A stretch of 8,738 nucleotides of DNA from Lachnospiraceae bacterium (GCA_017542725.1 JAFXWR010000155.1:1-8738), one strand, 5' to 3'. Counted from the stretch's first letter, positions 1-7,724 are shown. The notes: generated from the sequence alone by a model not told the origin. Made by a program: numbers and translations.

Positions 1-2
1 AT

Positions 3-380
3 CATGCAGTGCCATTTTTATATAATTTAATAAATGTAAATACTGCAAGAGTAATGCATTTAGCATTTTCATATTGGGTATTTATACTTATGGGCTTACA
101 CATAGGAATGCATGTCAATGTGATGACTGCTAAGATACCAAATAATGTAAAGAATGTGTTAGCAATAATATTTACTATAATTTCAGGGTATGGGTTTTAC
201 TTATTTTTAAAAAACGGAATAGTAAATTATATTACGTTTAAAACTCATTTTGCATTTCTTGATTATGAAAAAGCGGCAGCATTAGTATTTTTAGAAAATA
301 TTTTGATGATAATATTTTTCGCATTCGTAGGACATAATATATCAAATGCCATAAGAGATATAGGGGAAAAAAGATGGTGA
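3..380 (+). CDS. DUF4405-like membrane protein, 5' end outside the window
   Basis: The reading frame is open from the first bases of the window (codons for His-Ala precede a GTG at 9), so the true start is probably upstream and this is a C-terminal part. The visible 123 residues from GTG hold three hydrophobic spans (about residues 18-42, 48-66 and 90-110). The first span carries His17, His31 and His35 in the pattern RVMHLAFSYW...GLHIGMH. This histidine-rich helix is typical of DUF4405, a small cytochrome-b-like membrane family suspected to bind haem, although that role is inferred and not shown here. In clostridia such genes often lie near flavodoxin and cyclophilin-like genes, which fits the cyclophilin-like domain encoded next door. 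The protein ends in ...GEKRW, and the following gene remnant overlaps its 3' end in another frame. Confidence 0.6.
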   Translation, partial: HAVPFLYNLINVNTARVMHLAFSYWVFILMGLHIGMHVNVMTAKIPNNVKNVLAIIFTIISGYGFYLFLKNGIVNYITFKTHFAFLDYEKAAALVFLENILMIIFFAFVGHNISNAIRDIGEKRW

Positions 381-587
381 TATTTCAAAACTTGCACCAA
401 ATTCTAAAATTGGAAAAGGACTTTATGAGACAAAAGTAGAGTTGCCACAGGCTGAGTTTTCTGATAGAATACTTATAAAGAGTGCTGATAGAAAAGAGGC
501 AATTATTAAACTTATAGAATTAGTATATTCGCAGTATCAACTTATGATACTGATTATATTCTTGTTAAAGCAGAAAAATTTAAATAG
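364..587 (+). pseudogene. Remnant of an unrecognised gene (no start, frameshifted)
   Basis: Frame 1 is open from just after a TAG at 361-363 and reads KDGDISKLAPNSKIGKG, then ...LPQAEFSDRILIKSADRKEAI, with codon use like a real gene. It has no ATG or GTG and no ribosome binding site, and its beginning overlaps the end of the DUF4405 gene. Around 530-537 the sensible reading moves to frame 3, giving TYDTDYILVKAEKFK and a TAG at 585-587, while frame 1 turns hydrophobic and continues to a TAA at 598-600. The simplest reading is the 3' end of a lost soluble-protein gene, joined to the DUF4405 gene by a deletion and carrying at least one frameshift. I do not recognise the family. Confidence 0.4.
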
Positions 588-590
588 GAT
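562..590 (+). promoter_or_regulatory. Possible sigma-A-type promoter for the lipoprotein gene
   Basis: TTGTTA (562-567) and TAGGAT (585-590) are separated by 17 bp, each matching four of six consensus positions. They lie about 40 bp upstream of the lipoprotein start, partly inside the gene remnant. In AT-rich DNA such matches also arise by chance. Confidence 0.25.
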
Positions 591-629
591 AGAAAAATAA
601 TTATGAAAGGTGTTAAGTGAAGGTGTAAA

Positions 630-2237
630 ATGAAAAAAGAATTAATTAGCAAAAATGAAAAAAGTAGTACTAACAAATTTCAAAAGTATGCAAAAAGAAT
701 TTCAGTGAGTTTAGTTTCATTAGCAATGTGTATGACATTATTATCATGCGGTAATAGCACTGCGATAAATAGTGTAACTGAAACTACAATAACAGAGACT
801 ACAACTACAGCAGAAACAACTAATGCTTTGGCGTCTGAAGAGAAAAGGCTTGGTAATGGTGGACCACAAGGTCTAGGTGGTATGGGAGCTGGCGCTAGTT
901 TTCTTGATGAGACTGCAAAGGCAAATTTAGAAAAAGTTTCAAATGAAGTGAAAGATAAGTATAAAGAATTTACTTATACTGATGATGAGACAGGACTGAG
1001 CATCAATTATGGGTTATTTATACCTGAGTCGTATGGTAGAAGTAACAAAGTTTATCCGCTTATAATGTTTGTAGGCGATGCGACTACAACTGGAAATACT
1101 ATAACTCAAATTCTTGAAAATTGCATCGGCTCAGTTATTTGGGCGACTGCTGAAGAACAAAAAAAGCACGAATGCTTTGTGTTAGTACCTACTTTTAATG
1201 AAAAACTAATAGATGATTCAAATGGCAATTCAACTATATCAACATACATGGATGTCATTGTAAGGATGATCGAGAAAATTAAAAATGACTATGATATAAA
1301 TAAAGATAAAATTTATTCTACTGGTCAATCAATGGGATGTATGACTTCATTATATTTAACTGCGAATAACCCTGATTTATTTGCAGCTACACTTCTTGTG
1401 GACGGTCAATGGGAAATTAGTCAGATACAAGGTATAAAAGATAGAAAGTTCATCTATTTTGCTGCAGAAGGTGATAAAAAAGCATTGGAAGGTCAAACTA
1501 ATGTAAAAAACTATTTGAAAGAAAATAATGTAGAGTATGCAGAAGTTTATGATGTGGATGCAAAAGATAGTGCAGAAAATTTAAATAAAATTGCTGATGA
1601 ATTATTTAGCAAAGGTCTTGATAAAAATTTCATAACTTGGAAGCTGAATTCAACCTATGTAAATGGTGAGTCAAACGGCAGTATGGCAGGAGAACATATG
1701 ACTTCATTTTACTACGGGTATAATATAGAAAGAGTGAGGGATTGGTTGTTTGAGCAAAGTAAAACAAGTGAAAAAAGAAAGGAAGAAAAAACAGTTAATA
1801 GCACAAGTTACACAAATATCATAAATAATGCGAATGAGATGAATAATGTAAATGAGATAAATATAGTAAATGAAGTGAATAAAAATAATGATAACTTAAA
1901 ATTGTTAATTGATGATGTCGAAGTCAATGTCGAATGGGAAGACAACGATTCAGTAAAAGCTATAAAAGAAATTGCTAAAAATGGTGGTCTCACAATTACT
2001 ACACATCAATACGGTGGCTTTGAACAAGTTGGTGAAATAGGACAAAGCATAGTAAGTAACAATGTGCAAATGACAACCGAGCCTGGAGACATAGTTTTAT
2101 ATAATGACAACAATATTGTAATATTCTTTGGAAATAATAGCTGGTCATATACAAAACTTGGGAAAATTAAAAATAAGAATTTAAGCGAGTTAAAAGAATT
2201 ACTTGATAAAAATAATGTAATTATAAAAATTAGTTAG
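630..2237 (+). CDS. Lipoprotein: alpha/beta-hydrolase (esterase/peptidase-like) fused to a cyclophilin-like domain
   Basis: A predicted surface-anchored hydrolase of 535 residues. The start ATG has GAAGGTG about 6 bp upstream. A long basic n-region and hydrophobic stretch (about 24-38) end in the lipobox LLSC, with Cys40 as the lipid anchor, followed by a Thr-rich spacer. Residues about 110-375 form an alpha/beta hydrolase resembling predicted peptidases/esterases of the COG4099 or PHB-depolymerase type. The nucleophile elbow is GQSMG (Ser234), with likely acid Asp282 and base His356. The usual oxyanion-loop HG motif is replaced by FVGDATTTG. An Asn-rich linker (about 388-422) leads to a cyclophilin-like domain (about 423-535) with the hallmarks YGGFEQVGEIGQS, PGDIVLY and SWSYTKLGKI. 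Substrate is unknown. The next gene starts 71 bp downstream with no obvious terminator between them. Confidence 0.82.
   Translation: MKKELISKNEKSSTNKFQKYAKRISVSLVSLAMCMTLLSCGNSTAINSVTETTITETTTTAETTNALASEEKRLGNGGPQGLGGMGAGASFLDETAKANLEKVSNEVKDKYKEFTYTDDETGLSINYGLFIPESYGRSNKVYPLIMFVGDATTTGNTITQILENCIGSVIWATAEEQKKHECFVLVPTFNEKLIDDSNGNSTISTYMDVIVRMIEKIKNDYDINKDKIYSTGQSMGCMTSLYLTANNPDLFAATLLVDGQWEISQIQGIKDRKFIYFAAEGDKKALEGQTNVKNYLKENNVEYAEVYDVDAKDSAENLNKIADELFSKGLDKNFITWKLNSTYVNGESNGSMAGEHMTSFYYGYNIERVRDWLFEQSKTSEKRKEEKTVNSTSYTNIINNANEMNNVNEINIVNEVNKNNDNLKLLIDDVEVNVEWEDNDSVKAIKEIAKNGGLTITTHQYGGFEQVGEIGQSIVSNNVQMTTEPGDIVLYNDNNIVIFFGNNSWSYTKLGKIKNKNLSELKELLDKNNVIIKIS
1824..1895 (+). repeat. 18-bp in-frame tandem repeat encoding an Asn-rich hexapeptide linker
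   Basis: Three well-conserved 18-bp units (1824-1841, 1842-1859, 1860-1877) and a decayed fourth (1878-1895) encode NNANEM, NNVNEI, NIVNEV and NKNNDN. They sit exactly between the hydrolase and cyclophilin-like domains of the lipoprotein, so they act as a flexible spacer. The repeat could change in length by slippage without shifting the frame. Confidence 0.75.
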
Positions 2238-2308
2238 TAGTTTCAAAAGAATTTTGCTTATTGTAGTATTTAGTCATGCCATATTTTTTTTAATTGAGGT
2301 GAAATATA

Positions 2309-3118
2309 TTGTTTGGTAAAGCGCATATAATTTTTATAATAATTAGTTTTTTATTCATTTTTTTGGGTGTGAATATCTGCGAAAAGAAAAAAATACCCGT
2401 TGAAAAAGTGCTTTGGGTATGCTTTTTTATTTCTTTAGCTAGTGAACTATTAAAGATTTTAATGGTTATAGAATTAGTTCCATTAGTTACGCTTGTTGTT
2501 GAAAATGGAAATATAGTTTATAAGAGTGCAGGCAAGTTTTGCCCTTACATTGAGACTCATCATATACCATTTCAATTATGTTCGTTTCAAATAATATTTT
2601 TATTTTTGGCACGAGTAGTTAAAAATAAAGAATGGAAAAGAAGGGTTTATTCACTAATTTATAGCACAGCATTGATAGGCGGGATCTTAGCAATATTTTT
2701 ATCAGACATAATACCATTTTATAAAAGCGCAAGTGAATTTTTGCTATCGGCAAGGGCATGGGAGTTCTATCTTTATCATTCAATGTTAGTAGTTATTGCC
2801 TTGGTTATAGCACGAGATAAAAAATGCGGCATAAAATTCACTGATGCAAAATGGACTTGCATAATAGTGTTTATATTAGATATATGTTCTTTCTATATGA
2901 ATTCAATGCTTAGTGTTCCGGTATACGTTAATGAAGAATTGGTAGGAATAACACATTCAGTTAATTTTTTTAATTCATATGAAAATAATATTGGGCTAAA
3001 TGTTACCACAAAGAATGAGTATTTTGTTTATCTTTTGATTAGATTTGTAGTAGTATTATTATTTATTATTATTACATATCTACCATTTTTAAAGCGAAAG
3101 AAAATTAATAATTTATGA
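2309..3118 (+). CDS. YwaF/TIGR02206-like integral membrane protein
   Basis: A 269-residue protein with about seven hydrophobic spans (roughly 5-22, 33-62, 87-104, 112-132, 151-168, 182-202, 238-262). The TTG start is chosen because GAGGTGA (2296-2302) lies 6 bp upstream and the first span begins at once. HHIPFQLCSF (84-93) and YHSMLV (156-161) match the conserved His/Pro/Leu/Cys motif and later His of the YwaF/TIGR02206 family, which is distantly related in layout to animal TMEM164. In TMEM164 a Cys/His pair carries out acyl transfer; the equivalents here would be Cys91 and His157, by motif reading only. No function is established for the bacterial family. The stop overlaps the next ATG as ATGA, so the two are almost certainly co-translated. 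Confidence 0.65.
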   Translation: MFGKAHIIFIIISFLFIFLGVNICEKKKIPVEKVLWVCFFISLASELLKILMVIELVPLVTLVVENGNIVYKSAGKFCPYIETHHIPFQLCSFQIIFLFLARVVKNKEWKRRVYSLIYSTALIGGILAIFLSDIIPFYKSASEFLLSARAWEFYLYHSMLVVIALVIARDKKCGIKFTDAKWTCIIVFILDICSFYMNSMLSVPVYVNEELVGITHSVNFFNSYENNIGLNVTTKNEYFVYLLIRFVVVLLFIIITYLPFLKRKKINNL

Positions 3119-4038
3119 GTATTGAGAATAAAACAAATGACAATTATTTAAATAATTTAAAAGAGCGTCATTATATAATTAATTTGCAAAAGAATAGGAG
3201 CTTGCTTGCACTTATAGCAAGTTTTGGTTCTTTGATTTTTGCTATCTATGCCATAATTTCAGGACTGATATTATATGCGAGGCTTGGAGAATCACCAATT
3301 GACTTATTTCAATATTTTACTACAAATGCAAATATAATTACAGCTTTTGGATCATCTTTGATTATACCATATGCCATAGACGGATTTAGAAAAAAAAGAT
3401 TCTATTGTCCTAAGTGGGCGGTATTATTTTATTATAGTGGAACTGTATATACCACTTTAATAATGATATTTGCAGTTTGTGTAATTAGTATAGTAAATCC
3501 AGAGATGGCTTTTGGTGGAAATAATTTTTACTTGCACATTATATGTCCGATAATGATTCTTGTGTCATTTTTACTTATAGAATCATATTATAGTATAAGT
3601 GTAAAAGATGCTTTGAGGTGTATTATACCAGTATTTGTGTATGCACTAATATATATTTATAAAGTAATAATTGTAGGTGCAGAAAATGGCGGATGGGAAG
3701 ATATATATTGTTTTACCATATATGCACCAGCAGCATTATCGTTTGCAATTATGATGGCCTTTACATTTTTGATTGCATTATTTGTAAGAGCTTTATACAA
3801 TAAATTGTCAAAGTATCGTATAAATAAACTTAGTTGTAATCTTTGGAATGAAAATGTAAGTGAAGTTGAGATTAAGATTGAAATATTTGGACTTGGCAGA
3901 TATATTGGCAAGAGAGAAAATAAATCTTATGCAACTTTGCCGCTTGACATAATATCAATTATCTCTGATAAGTACCATATAAAAAAAGAAGATTTAATTG
4001 CAGTCTATACTAAAGGGCTGGTTGATTCTGTTTTTTGA
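3115..4038 (+). CDS. Pr6Pr / FAR-17a-AIG1-like six-span membrane protein
   Basis: A 307-residue protein with a polar N-terminus (1-27), six hydrophobic spans (about 31-53, 70-88, 102-126, 138-157, 168-188, 200-226) and a cytosolic tail of about 80 residues. YFTTNANII (67-75) at the edge of span 2 and FYLHIICP (138-145) in span 4 match the Pr6Pr family signature (FT..SN and H..xP). That family is related to human AIG1 and ADTRP, which hydrolyse fatty acid esters of hydroxy fatty acids with a Thr and a His. The corresponding residues here would be Thr69 and His141, an inference. The soluble tail (GRYIGKRENK, ...DIISIISDKYHIKKEDL) is not part of that core and I do not recognise it. The start overlaps the YwaF-like gene by 4 bp, and no separate ribosome binding site is needed. 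Confidence 0.6.
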   Translation: MSIENKTNDNYLNNLKERHYIINLQKNRSLLALIASFGSLIFAIYAIISGLILYARLGESPIDLFQYFTTNANIITAFGSSLIIPYAIDGFRKKRFYCPKWAVLFYYSGTVYTTLIMIFAVCVISIVNPEMAFGGNNFYLHIICPIMILVSFLLIESYYSISVKDALRCIIPVFVYALIYIYKVIIVGAENGGWEDIYCFTIYAPAALSFAIMMAFTFLIALFVRALYNKLSKYRINKLSCNLWNENVSEVEIKIEIFGLGRYIGKRENKSYATLPLDIISIISDKYHIKKEDLIAVYTKGLVDSVF

Positions 4039-4121
4039 TGTGGGAGATAACTAAGGCAGGTGGATTAGAAAAGCCGAATGATGCTAAAAAAGATAAAAAT
4101 TTACTTAAGAAAGCAAATTAA
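4038..4121 (+). CDS. Possible 27-codon ORF coupled by TGATG
   Basis: An ATG overlaps the stop of the Pr6Pr-like gene (TGATG) and opens a lysine-rich reading frame, MWEITKAGGLEKPNDAKK..., ending in TAA. There is no ribosome binding site in front, so expression would depend on re-initiation. It may be a real small peptide, the leftover end of a lost gene, or chance. I do not recognise it. Confidence 0.2.
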   Translation: MWEITKAGGLEKPNDAKKDKNLLKKAN

Positions 4122-4152
4122 AGATAAGTTTATAGAATATTTCATAAAATAA

Positions 4153-4161
4153 TGTTATAAT
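4153..4161 (+). promoter_or_regulatory. Extended -10 promoter for the transketolase-gltX operon
   Basis: TGTTATAAT (4153-4161) is a perfect TGn-TATAAT extended -10 element, 29 bp before the transketolase N-terminal gene. No good -35 lies at 17 bp (4133-4138 reads TAGAAT), which is tolerated when the -10 is extended. The ribosome binding site AGAAGGTGA (about 4177-4185) follows it. It sits at the natural boundary between the membrane-protein genes and the housekeeping operon. Confidence 0.5.
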
Positions 4162-4189
4162 TAATTATTAATTTTTAGAAGGTGAATAT

Positions 4190-4984
4190 ATGGATTACAA
4201 AGAAAAAGCTAAGGAATTAAGACGAGATATAATTAAAATGTTATATCTTGCAAAATCTGGCCACCCAGGTGGTTCTCTTTCGGAACTAGAAATTTTGATT
4301 GCACTTTATTATGAAGTAATGAACATTGACCCAAAGAATCCAAATAAGGAAGATAGAGACTTATTTGTATTGAGTAAGGGTCATGCCTGCCCAGGACTTT
4401 ATGCTGTCCTCGCTGACAAAGGATATTTCCCAAAAGATGACTTATGGACTTTAAGAAAAGCAGATTCAAAACTTCAAGGTCATCCAGACAGTCATAAGAC
4501 AAAAGGAATTGATGTAAATGCGGGCTCTTTAGGTCAAGGTGCATCTGTATCAATTGGTCTTGCGCTTGCTGCAAAAAGAAAAAATCTTGGACAAAAAGTT
4601 TATTGTCTTCTTGGCGATGGCGAGTGTCAAGAAGGTTTAGTTTGGGAAGCTGCTATGAGTGCTTCTCACTACAAACTTGATAATCTTACTTTTATTTTGG
4701 ATAACAATGGTCTTCAGATTGATGGAACAAATGATGAAGTAATGTCTCTTGGAAATATTAAATCAAAATTTGAAGCATTTGGATTTAAAACTTTTGAAGT
4801 TAATGGTCACAATGTAGAAGAAATAGTAAAAGCATTAAAAGAAAATGTATCAGGTCAACCAAAATTTATTTTAGCGCATACGATTAAAGGTAAAGGTATC
4901 AGCTTCATGGAAAATAATGTTGGTTGGCACGGCAAAGCACCAAATGAAGAAGAATACAATCTCGCCATAAAAGAGTTATCTTAA
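4190..4984 (+). CDS. Transketolase, N-terminal subunit
   Basis: The thiamine-diphosphate-binding half of a split transketolase (264 residues), which moves two-carbon ketol units between sugar phosphates in the non-oxidative pentose phosphate pathway. Key motifs are SGHPGGSLS (23-31), the substrate/TPP-contact SKGHACPG with His65, and the TPP/metal motif GDGE (142-145) through DNNG (171-174), where Asp143 and Asn172 should bind the divalent cation. Length is normal for the stand-alone N-terminal subunit, which is inactive without its partner encoded 40 bp downstream. The split form is common in clostridia and archaea. A strong ribosome binding site (GAAGGTGA) fixes the ATG. Confidence 0.95.
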   Translation: MDYKEKAKELRRDIIKMLYLAKSGHPGGSLSELEILIALYYEVMNIDPKNPNKEDRDLFVLSKGHACPGLYAVLADKGYFPKDDLWTLRKADSKLQGHPDSHKTKGIDVNAGSLGQGASVSIGLALAAKRKNLGQKVYCLLGDGECQEGLVWEAAMSASHYKLDNLTFILDNNGLQIDGTNDEVMSLGNIKSKFEAFGFKTFEVNGHNVEEIVKALKENVSGQPKFILAHTIKGKGISFMENNVGWHGKAPNEEEYNLAIKELS

Positions 4985-4987
4985 ATT

Positions 4988-5013
4988 GTAGGGGCGAACG
5001 CTTGCGGAGCCCG
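4988..5013 (+). repeat. GC-rich hairpin repeat, short copy, between the transketolase genes
   Basis: The intergenic spacer begins GTAGGGGCGAACGCTTGCGG and ends GCCCG, far richer in GC than its surroundings. It folds as GGGC/GCCC plus CGC/GCG with a small internal loop. Its first 11 bases match those of the longer element at 7972-8025. It ends just before the AAAGGA ribosome binding site (5014-5019) of the next gene, so the hairpin could influence the relative output of the two subunits. It looks like a dispersed REP/MITE-like element. Confidence 0.6.
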
Positions 5014-5024
5014 AAAGGAAAATT

Positions 5025-5948
5025 ATGGGAAAAGCAATACGAGTAGCTTACGGAGAAGCCGTAGCAAAACTAGGTCATATGAATGATAAAGTAGTAGTTC
5101 TTGATGCCGATCTTTCAGGAGCTACTCAATCAAAATATTTTAAAAAAGAATTTCCAGATAGATTTTATAATGTAGGAATTGCAGAAGAAAATCTTATGGG
5201 AGTTGCTGCAGGATTTGCATATCAAGGTTTCATACCTTTTGCATCTACATTTGCAGTATTTGGAACAGGCCGTGCATTTGAAATAGTAAGAAATCAAATT
5301 GCATATGTGAATCTAAATGTGAAACTCGCTTTAACTCACGCTGGTTTATCAGTTGGAGAAGATGGAGGAAGCCATCAGTCAGTTGAAGATATCGCACTTA
5401 TGAGATCTCTACCAAATATGACTGTTATAGTTCCTTGTGATCCAATTGAAACTGAAAAAGCTGTAAATGCTGCAGCAAAATTTGTAGGACCAGTTTATTT
5501 ACGACTTGCAAGACCTGTAGTAGAAGACATCACAAAAGCTGATGATAAGTTTGAAATTGGAAAAGCTTTAACTTTAGTTGATGGAAATGATGCTTGTATC
5601 ATTGCTTGCGGACTTATGGTTAGTCGTGCACTTGAAGCTGCTAAAGAGTTAAAAGCAAGTGGTATTGATACTGCAGTTATTAATATGCACACTATTAAGC
5701 CAATTGATAAAGAAACTATTTTAAAATATAATTCAAAATGTAAAGTTATAGTTACAGCAGAAGAGCACTCAATAATCGGAGGCCTTGGATCAGCTGTGGC
5801 AGAAGTAATTGCAGGAACTAATGGTTCAAAATTTGCTATGGTGGGAATTGAAGATAAGTTTGGACATTCTGGAAACCCAGATAAACTTTTTGAAGAATAC
5901 GGATTAACAAAAGAGAATATTATAAAGAAAGTAAAGGAAAATTTGTAA
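5025..5948 (+). CDS. Transketolase, C-terminal subunit
   Basis: The partner half of the split transketolase (307 residues), holding the pyrimidine-binding and C-terminal transketolase domains. [12 protein letters not shown] (48-59) carries Glu55, the residue that activates the thiamine ring. [14 protein letters not shown] (105-118) and the PCDP turn (137-140) are typical of the family, and the C-terminal domain runs from about residue 185 with [13 protein letters not shown]. The ATG follows AAAGGA with a 5-bp gap. A 1-deoxyxylulose-5-phosphate synthase origin is unlikely because the N-half is a separate transketolase-type gene. Its stop overlaps gltX as TAATG, so it is co-translated with it. 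Confidence 0.95.
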   Translation: MGKAIRVAYGEAVAKLGHMNDKVVVLDADLSGATQSKYFKKEFPDRFYNVGIAEENLMGVAAGFAYQGFIPFASTFAVFGTGRAFEIVRNQIAYVNLNVKLALTHAGLSVGEDGGSHQSVEDIALMRSLPNMTVIVPCDPIETEKAVNAAAKFVGPVYLRLARPVVEDITKADDKFEIGKALTLVDGNDACIIACGLMVSRALEAAKELKASGIDTAVINMHTIKPIDKETILKYNSKCKVIVTAEEHSIIGGLGSAVAEVIAGTNGSKFAMVGIEDKFGHSGNPDKLFEEYGLTKENIIKKVKENL

Positions 5949-7393
5949 TGAAAGTAAGAACAAGATTTGCACCATCACCAACAGGATATATGCATATTGG
6001 AAATTTGAGAACAGCTCTCTATGCATATCTTATTGCAAAACACGACAATGGAGATTTTTTGCTTCGTATAGAAGATACTGATAAAAATAGAGAAGTTGAA
6101 GGTGCTATAGATATCATTTATAATTCTCTAAAACTCGCTGGCCTTAAACATGATGAAGGTCCAGACATTGGTGGACCAGTCGGACCATATGTACAAAGCG
6201 AGAGAGTTAAATCTGGAATTTATATGGAGTATGCTAAAAAACTTGTTGAAAAAGGAGAGGCATATTATTGTTTTTGTGATGAAGATAGACTCTCAAAACT
6301 TAAAAAAACTGTAAATGGTGAAGAAATTTCTTTTTATGATAAACATTGTCTAAGTTTAAGTAAAGAAGAAGTAGAAGCAAATCTAAAAGCAGGAAAACCG
6401 TTTGTCATTCGCCAAAATAATCCAACTACTGGCACCACAACATTTAATGACGATTTGTATGGTGATATAACTGTAGATAATTCTGAGCTTGATGATATGG
6501 TTTTGATAAAATCTGATGGATATCCAACTTATAATTTTGCAAATGTCGTTGATGACCACCTTATGAATATAACTCATGTTGTTCGTGGAAATGAGTATTT
6601 GTCATCAGCTCCAAAATATAATCGTCTCTATGATGCATTTGGTTGGGAAATACCAAAGTATATTCACTGCCCACCTATAACAGATGAAACACATCATAAG
6701 TTGTCAAAGCGACACGGTGCTGCAAGTTTTGAAGATATGATAAATCTTGGACTATTACCAGAATGTATAGTAAATTTTGTTGCACTACTTGGTTGGAGTC
6801 CAGCTTCAAATGATGAGATATTTGACTTGCAAAAAATGACAGAACTTTTTGATTATAAAAGAATATCAAAAAGTCCAGCTGTTCTTGATATGACAAAACT
6901 TAGATGGATGAATGGCAAATATATAGAGGCAATGCCTGAAGATAAGTACCTTGAGATGGCAATGCCATATGTAGAAAAAACTATTACTAAAAGCATTGAT
7001 AAAAAGAAAATCGCACTTTGCGTAAAGACTCGTATAGAAGTATTTCCTGATATTCCTGATAAAATTAAATTCTTCAATGAAGTTGACCCTAATTATAACA
7101 AAAACTTGTATGCAAATGAGAAGAATAAACTTACTAAAGAAGAGAGTTTAAGTATATTAAAAGAAGTTTTGCCAATATTAGAGGGGACTAATGATTTTTC
7201 AAATGATAACTTATTTGCTACATTAAAAGAATTTGGCAAGTCAAAAGAATTAAAAGTTGGAAAACTTATGTGGCCAATTCGTATAGCCCTATCAGGGCTT
7301 GAAAATACACCGGCAGGAGCTACTGAGATAGCAAGCATAATAGGAAAAGATGAAACAATAAAGAGGATTAAGGATGCAATAAATACATTTTAA
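5948..7393 (+). CDS. gltX: Glutamyl-tRNA synthetase
   Basis: A class I aminoacyl-tRNA synthetase of 481 residues, the usual bacterial length, which charges tRNA-Glu in the cytosol. The N-terminal [13 protein letters not shown] holds the HIGH-type motif (His16-Ile-Gly-Asn19), and the KMSKS-type motif is KLSKR (251-255) within [12 protein letters not shown] zinc-like knuckle is suggested by YCFC (about 106-109) and YDKHC (about 130-134). The C-terminal anticodon-binding part is present through to the natural end ([13 protein letters not shown]). Whether it also charges tRNA-Gln cannot be decided from the window. The ATG overlaps the transketolase stop by one base (TAATG), so translation is coupled. 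That pairing of a sugar enzyme with a tRNA synthetase has no obvious functional logic. Confidence 0.97.
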   Translation: MKVRTRFAPSPTGYMHIGNLRTALYAYLIAKHDNGDFLLRIEDTDKNREVEGAIDIIYNSLKLAGLKHDEGPDIGGPVGPYVQSERVKSGIYMEYAKKLVEKGEAYYCFCDEDRLSKLKKTVNGEEISFYDKHCLSLSKEEVEANLKAGKPFVIRQNNPTTGTTTFNDDLYGDITVDNSELDDMVLIKSDGYPTYNFANVVDDHLMNITHVVRGNEYLSSAPKYNRLYDAFGWEIPKYIHCPPITDETHHKLSKRHGAASFEDMINLGLLPECIVNFVALLGWSPASNDEIFDLQKMTELFDYKRISKSPAVLDMTKLRWMNGKYIEAMPEDKYLEMAMPYVEKTITKSIDKKKIALCVKTRIEVFPDIPDKIKFFNEVDPNYNKNLYANEKNKLTKEESLSILKEVLPILEGTNDFSNDNLFATLKEFGKSKELKVGKLMWPIRIALSGLENTPAGATEIASIIGKDETIKRIKDAINTF

Positions 7394-7398
7394 TTATA

Positions 7399-7427
7399 TT
7401 GTAATACAGGATAATTTATGGCATAAT
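7399..7427 (+). promoter_or_regulatory. Promoter in front of the MNT nucleotidyltransferase (leaderless geometry)
   Basis: TTGTAA (7399-7404), a 17-bp spacer and CATAAT (7422-7427), with a TGn extension (7419-7421), form a good sigma-A-type promoter. The expected start point, about 7 bp past the -10, falls on or beside the ATG at 7434. No Shine-Dalgarno sequence lies upstream of that ATG. Confidence 0.45.
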
Positions 7428-7433
7428 TTAACT

Positions 7434-7724
7434 ATGGACCTTGTAACAAATAAAAAAATAGTAGATTTATTAGAAAAAATTGAGAAAATTTGTAAGAACA
7501 ATAATGTTTCTCACTTGTATTTATTTGGATCTTATGCAAAAAAAACCGAAAGACCTGGAAGTGATTTAGATATTGTAGTTAAAGGTGTAAAAGATATAAA
7601 TAAATTGAAGGAGGAAATTGATGACATAAGAACTTTTACTATAATAAATCTTTTTGATTATGATAGAATTAAAAATAATTATTTAAAAGAGGATATTGAC
7701 ACATATGCAAAAATCATATACTAA
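7434..7724 (+). CDS. MNT-type minimal nucleotidyltransferase (MntA-like antitoxin)
   Basis: A 96-residue protein of the DNA-polymerase-beta-like minimal nucleotidyltransferase family. It has the exact GS-X10-D-X-D signature (Gly32-Ser33, Asp44, Asp46) and a probable third carboxylate at Asp75 in NLFDYD. In HEPN/MNT toxin-antitoxin pairs this protein AMPylates the HEPN ribonuclease and so disarms it. Here all catalytic residues are intact, but the overlapping HEPN gene (7705-7749) survives for only 14 codons, leaving the antitoxin alone. There is no ribosome binding site before the ATG, and the promoter position suggests a leaderless transcript. A terminator follows 67 bp after the stop. Confidence 0.85.
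   Translation: MDLVTNKKIVDLLEKIEKICKNNNVSHLYLFGSYAKKTERPGSDLDIVVKGVKDINKLKEEIDDIRTFTIINLFDYDRIKNNYLKEDIDTYAKIIY

Noticed and set aside
9..11. GTG at 9 as the true start of the DUF4405-like gene
   Set aside because: There is no room for a ribosome binding site, the frame is open to the window edge, and the histidine-bearing helix begins almost at once, so the gene probably starts upstream.
603..620. Tiny ATG frame (MKGVK) just before the lipoprotein gene
   Set aside because: Five codons with no ribosome binding site and no leader-peptide features such as runs of one amino acid; most likely chance.
1808..1993. Reverse-strand ORF of 61 codons opposite the Asn-rich linker
   Set aside because: It is the antisense of the tandem-repeat linker in a well-supported gene, gives a low-complexity Phe/Ser/Thr peptide, and lacks a ribosome binding site. 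The other reverse-strand frames opposite the Pr6Pr-like, transketolase, gltX and PIN genes are rejected for the same kind of reason.
2238..2308. Terminator or promoter between the lipoprotein and YwaF-like genes
   Set aside because: There is a T-run near 2283-2290 but no stable stem before it, and TTGTAG at 2261 has no acceptable -10 at normal spacing. Co-transcription is as likely.
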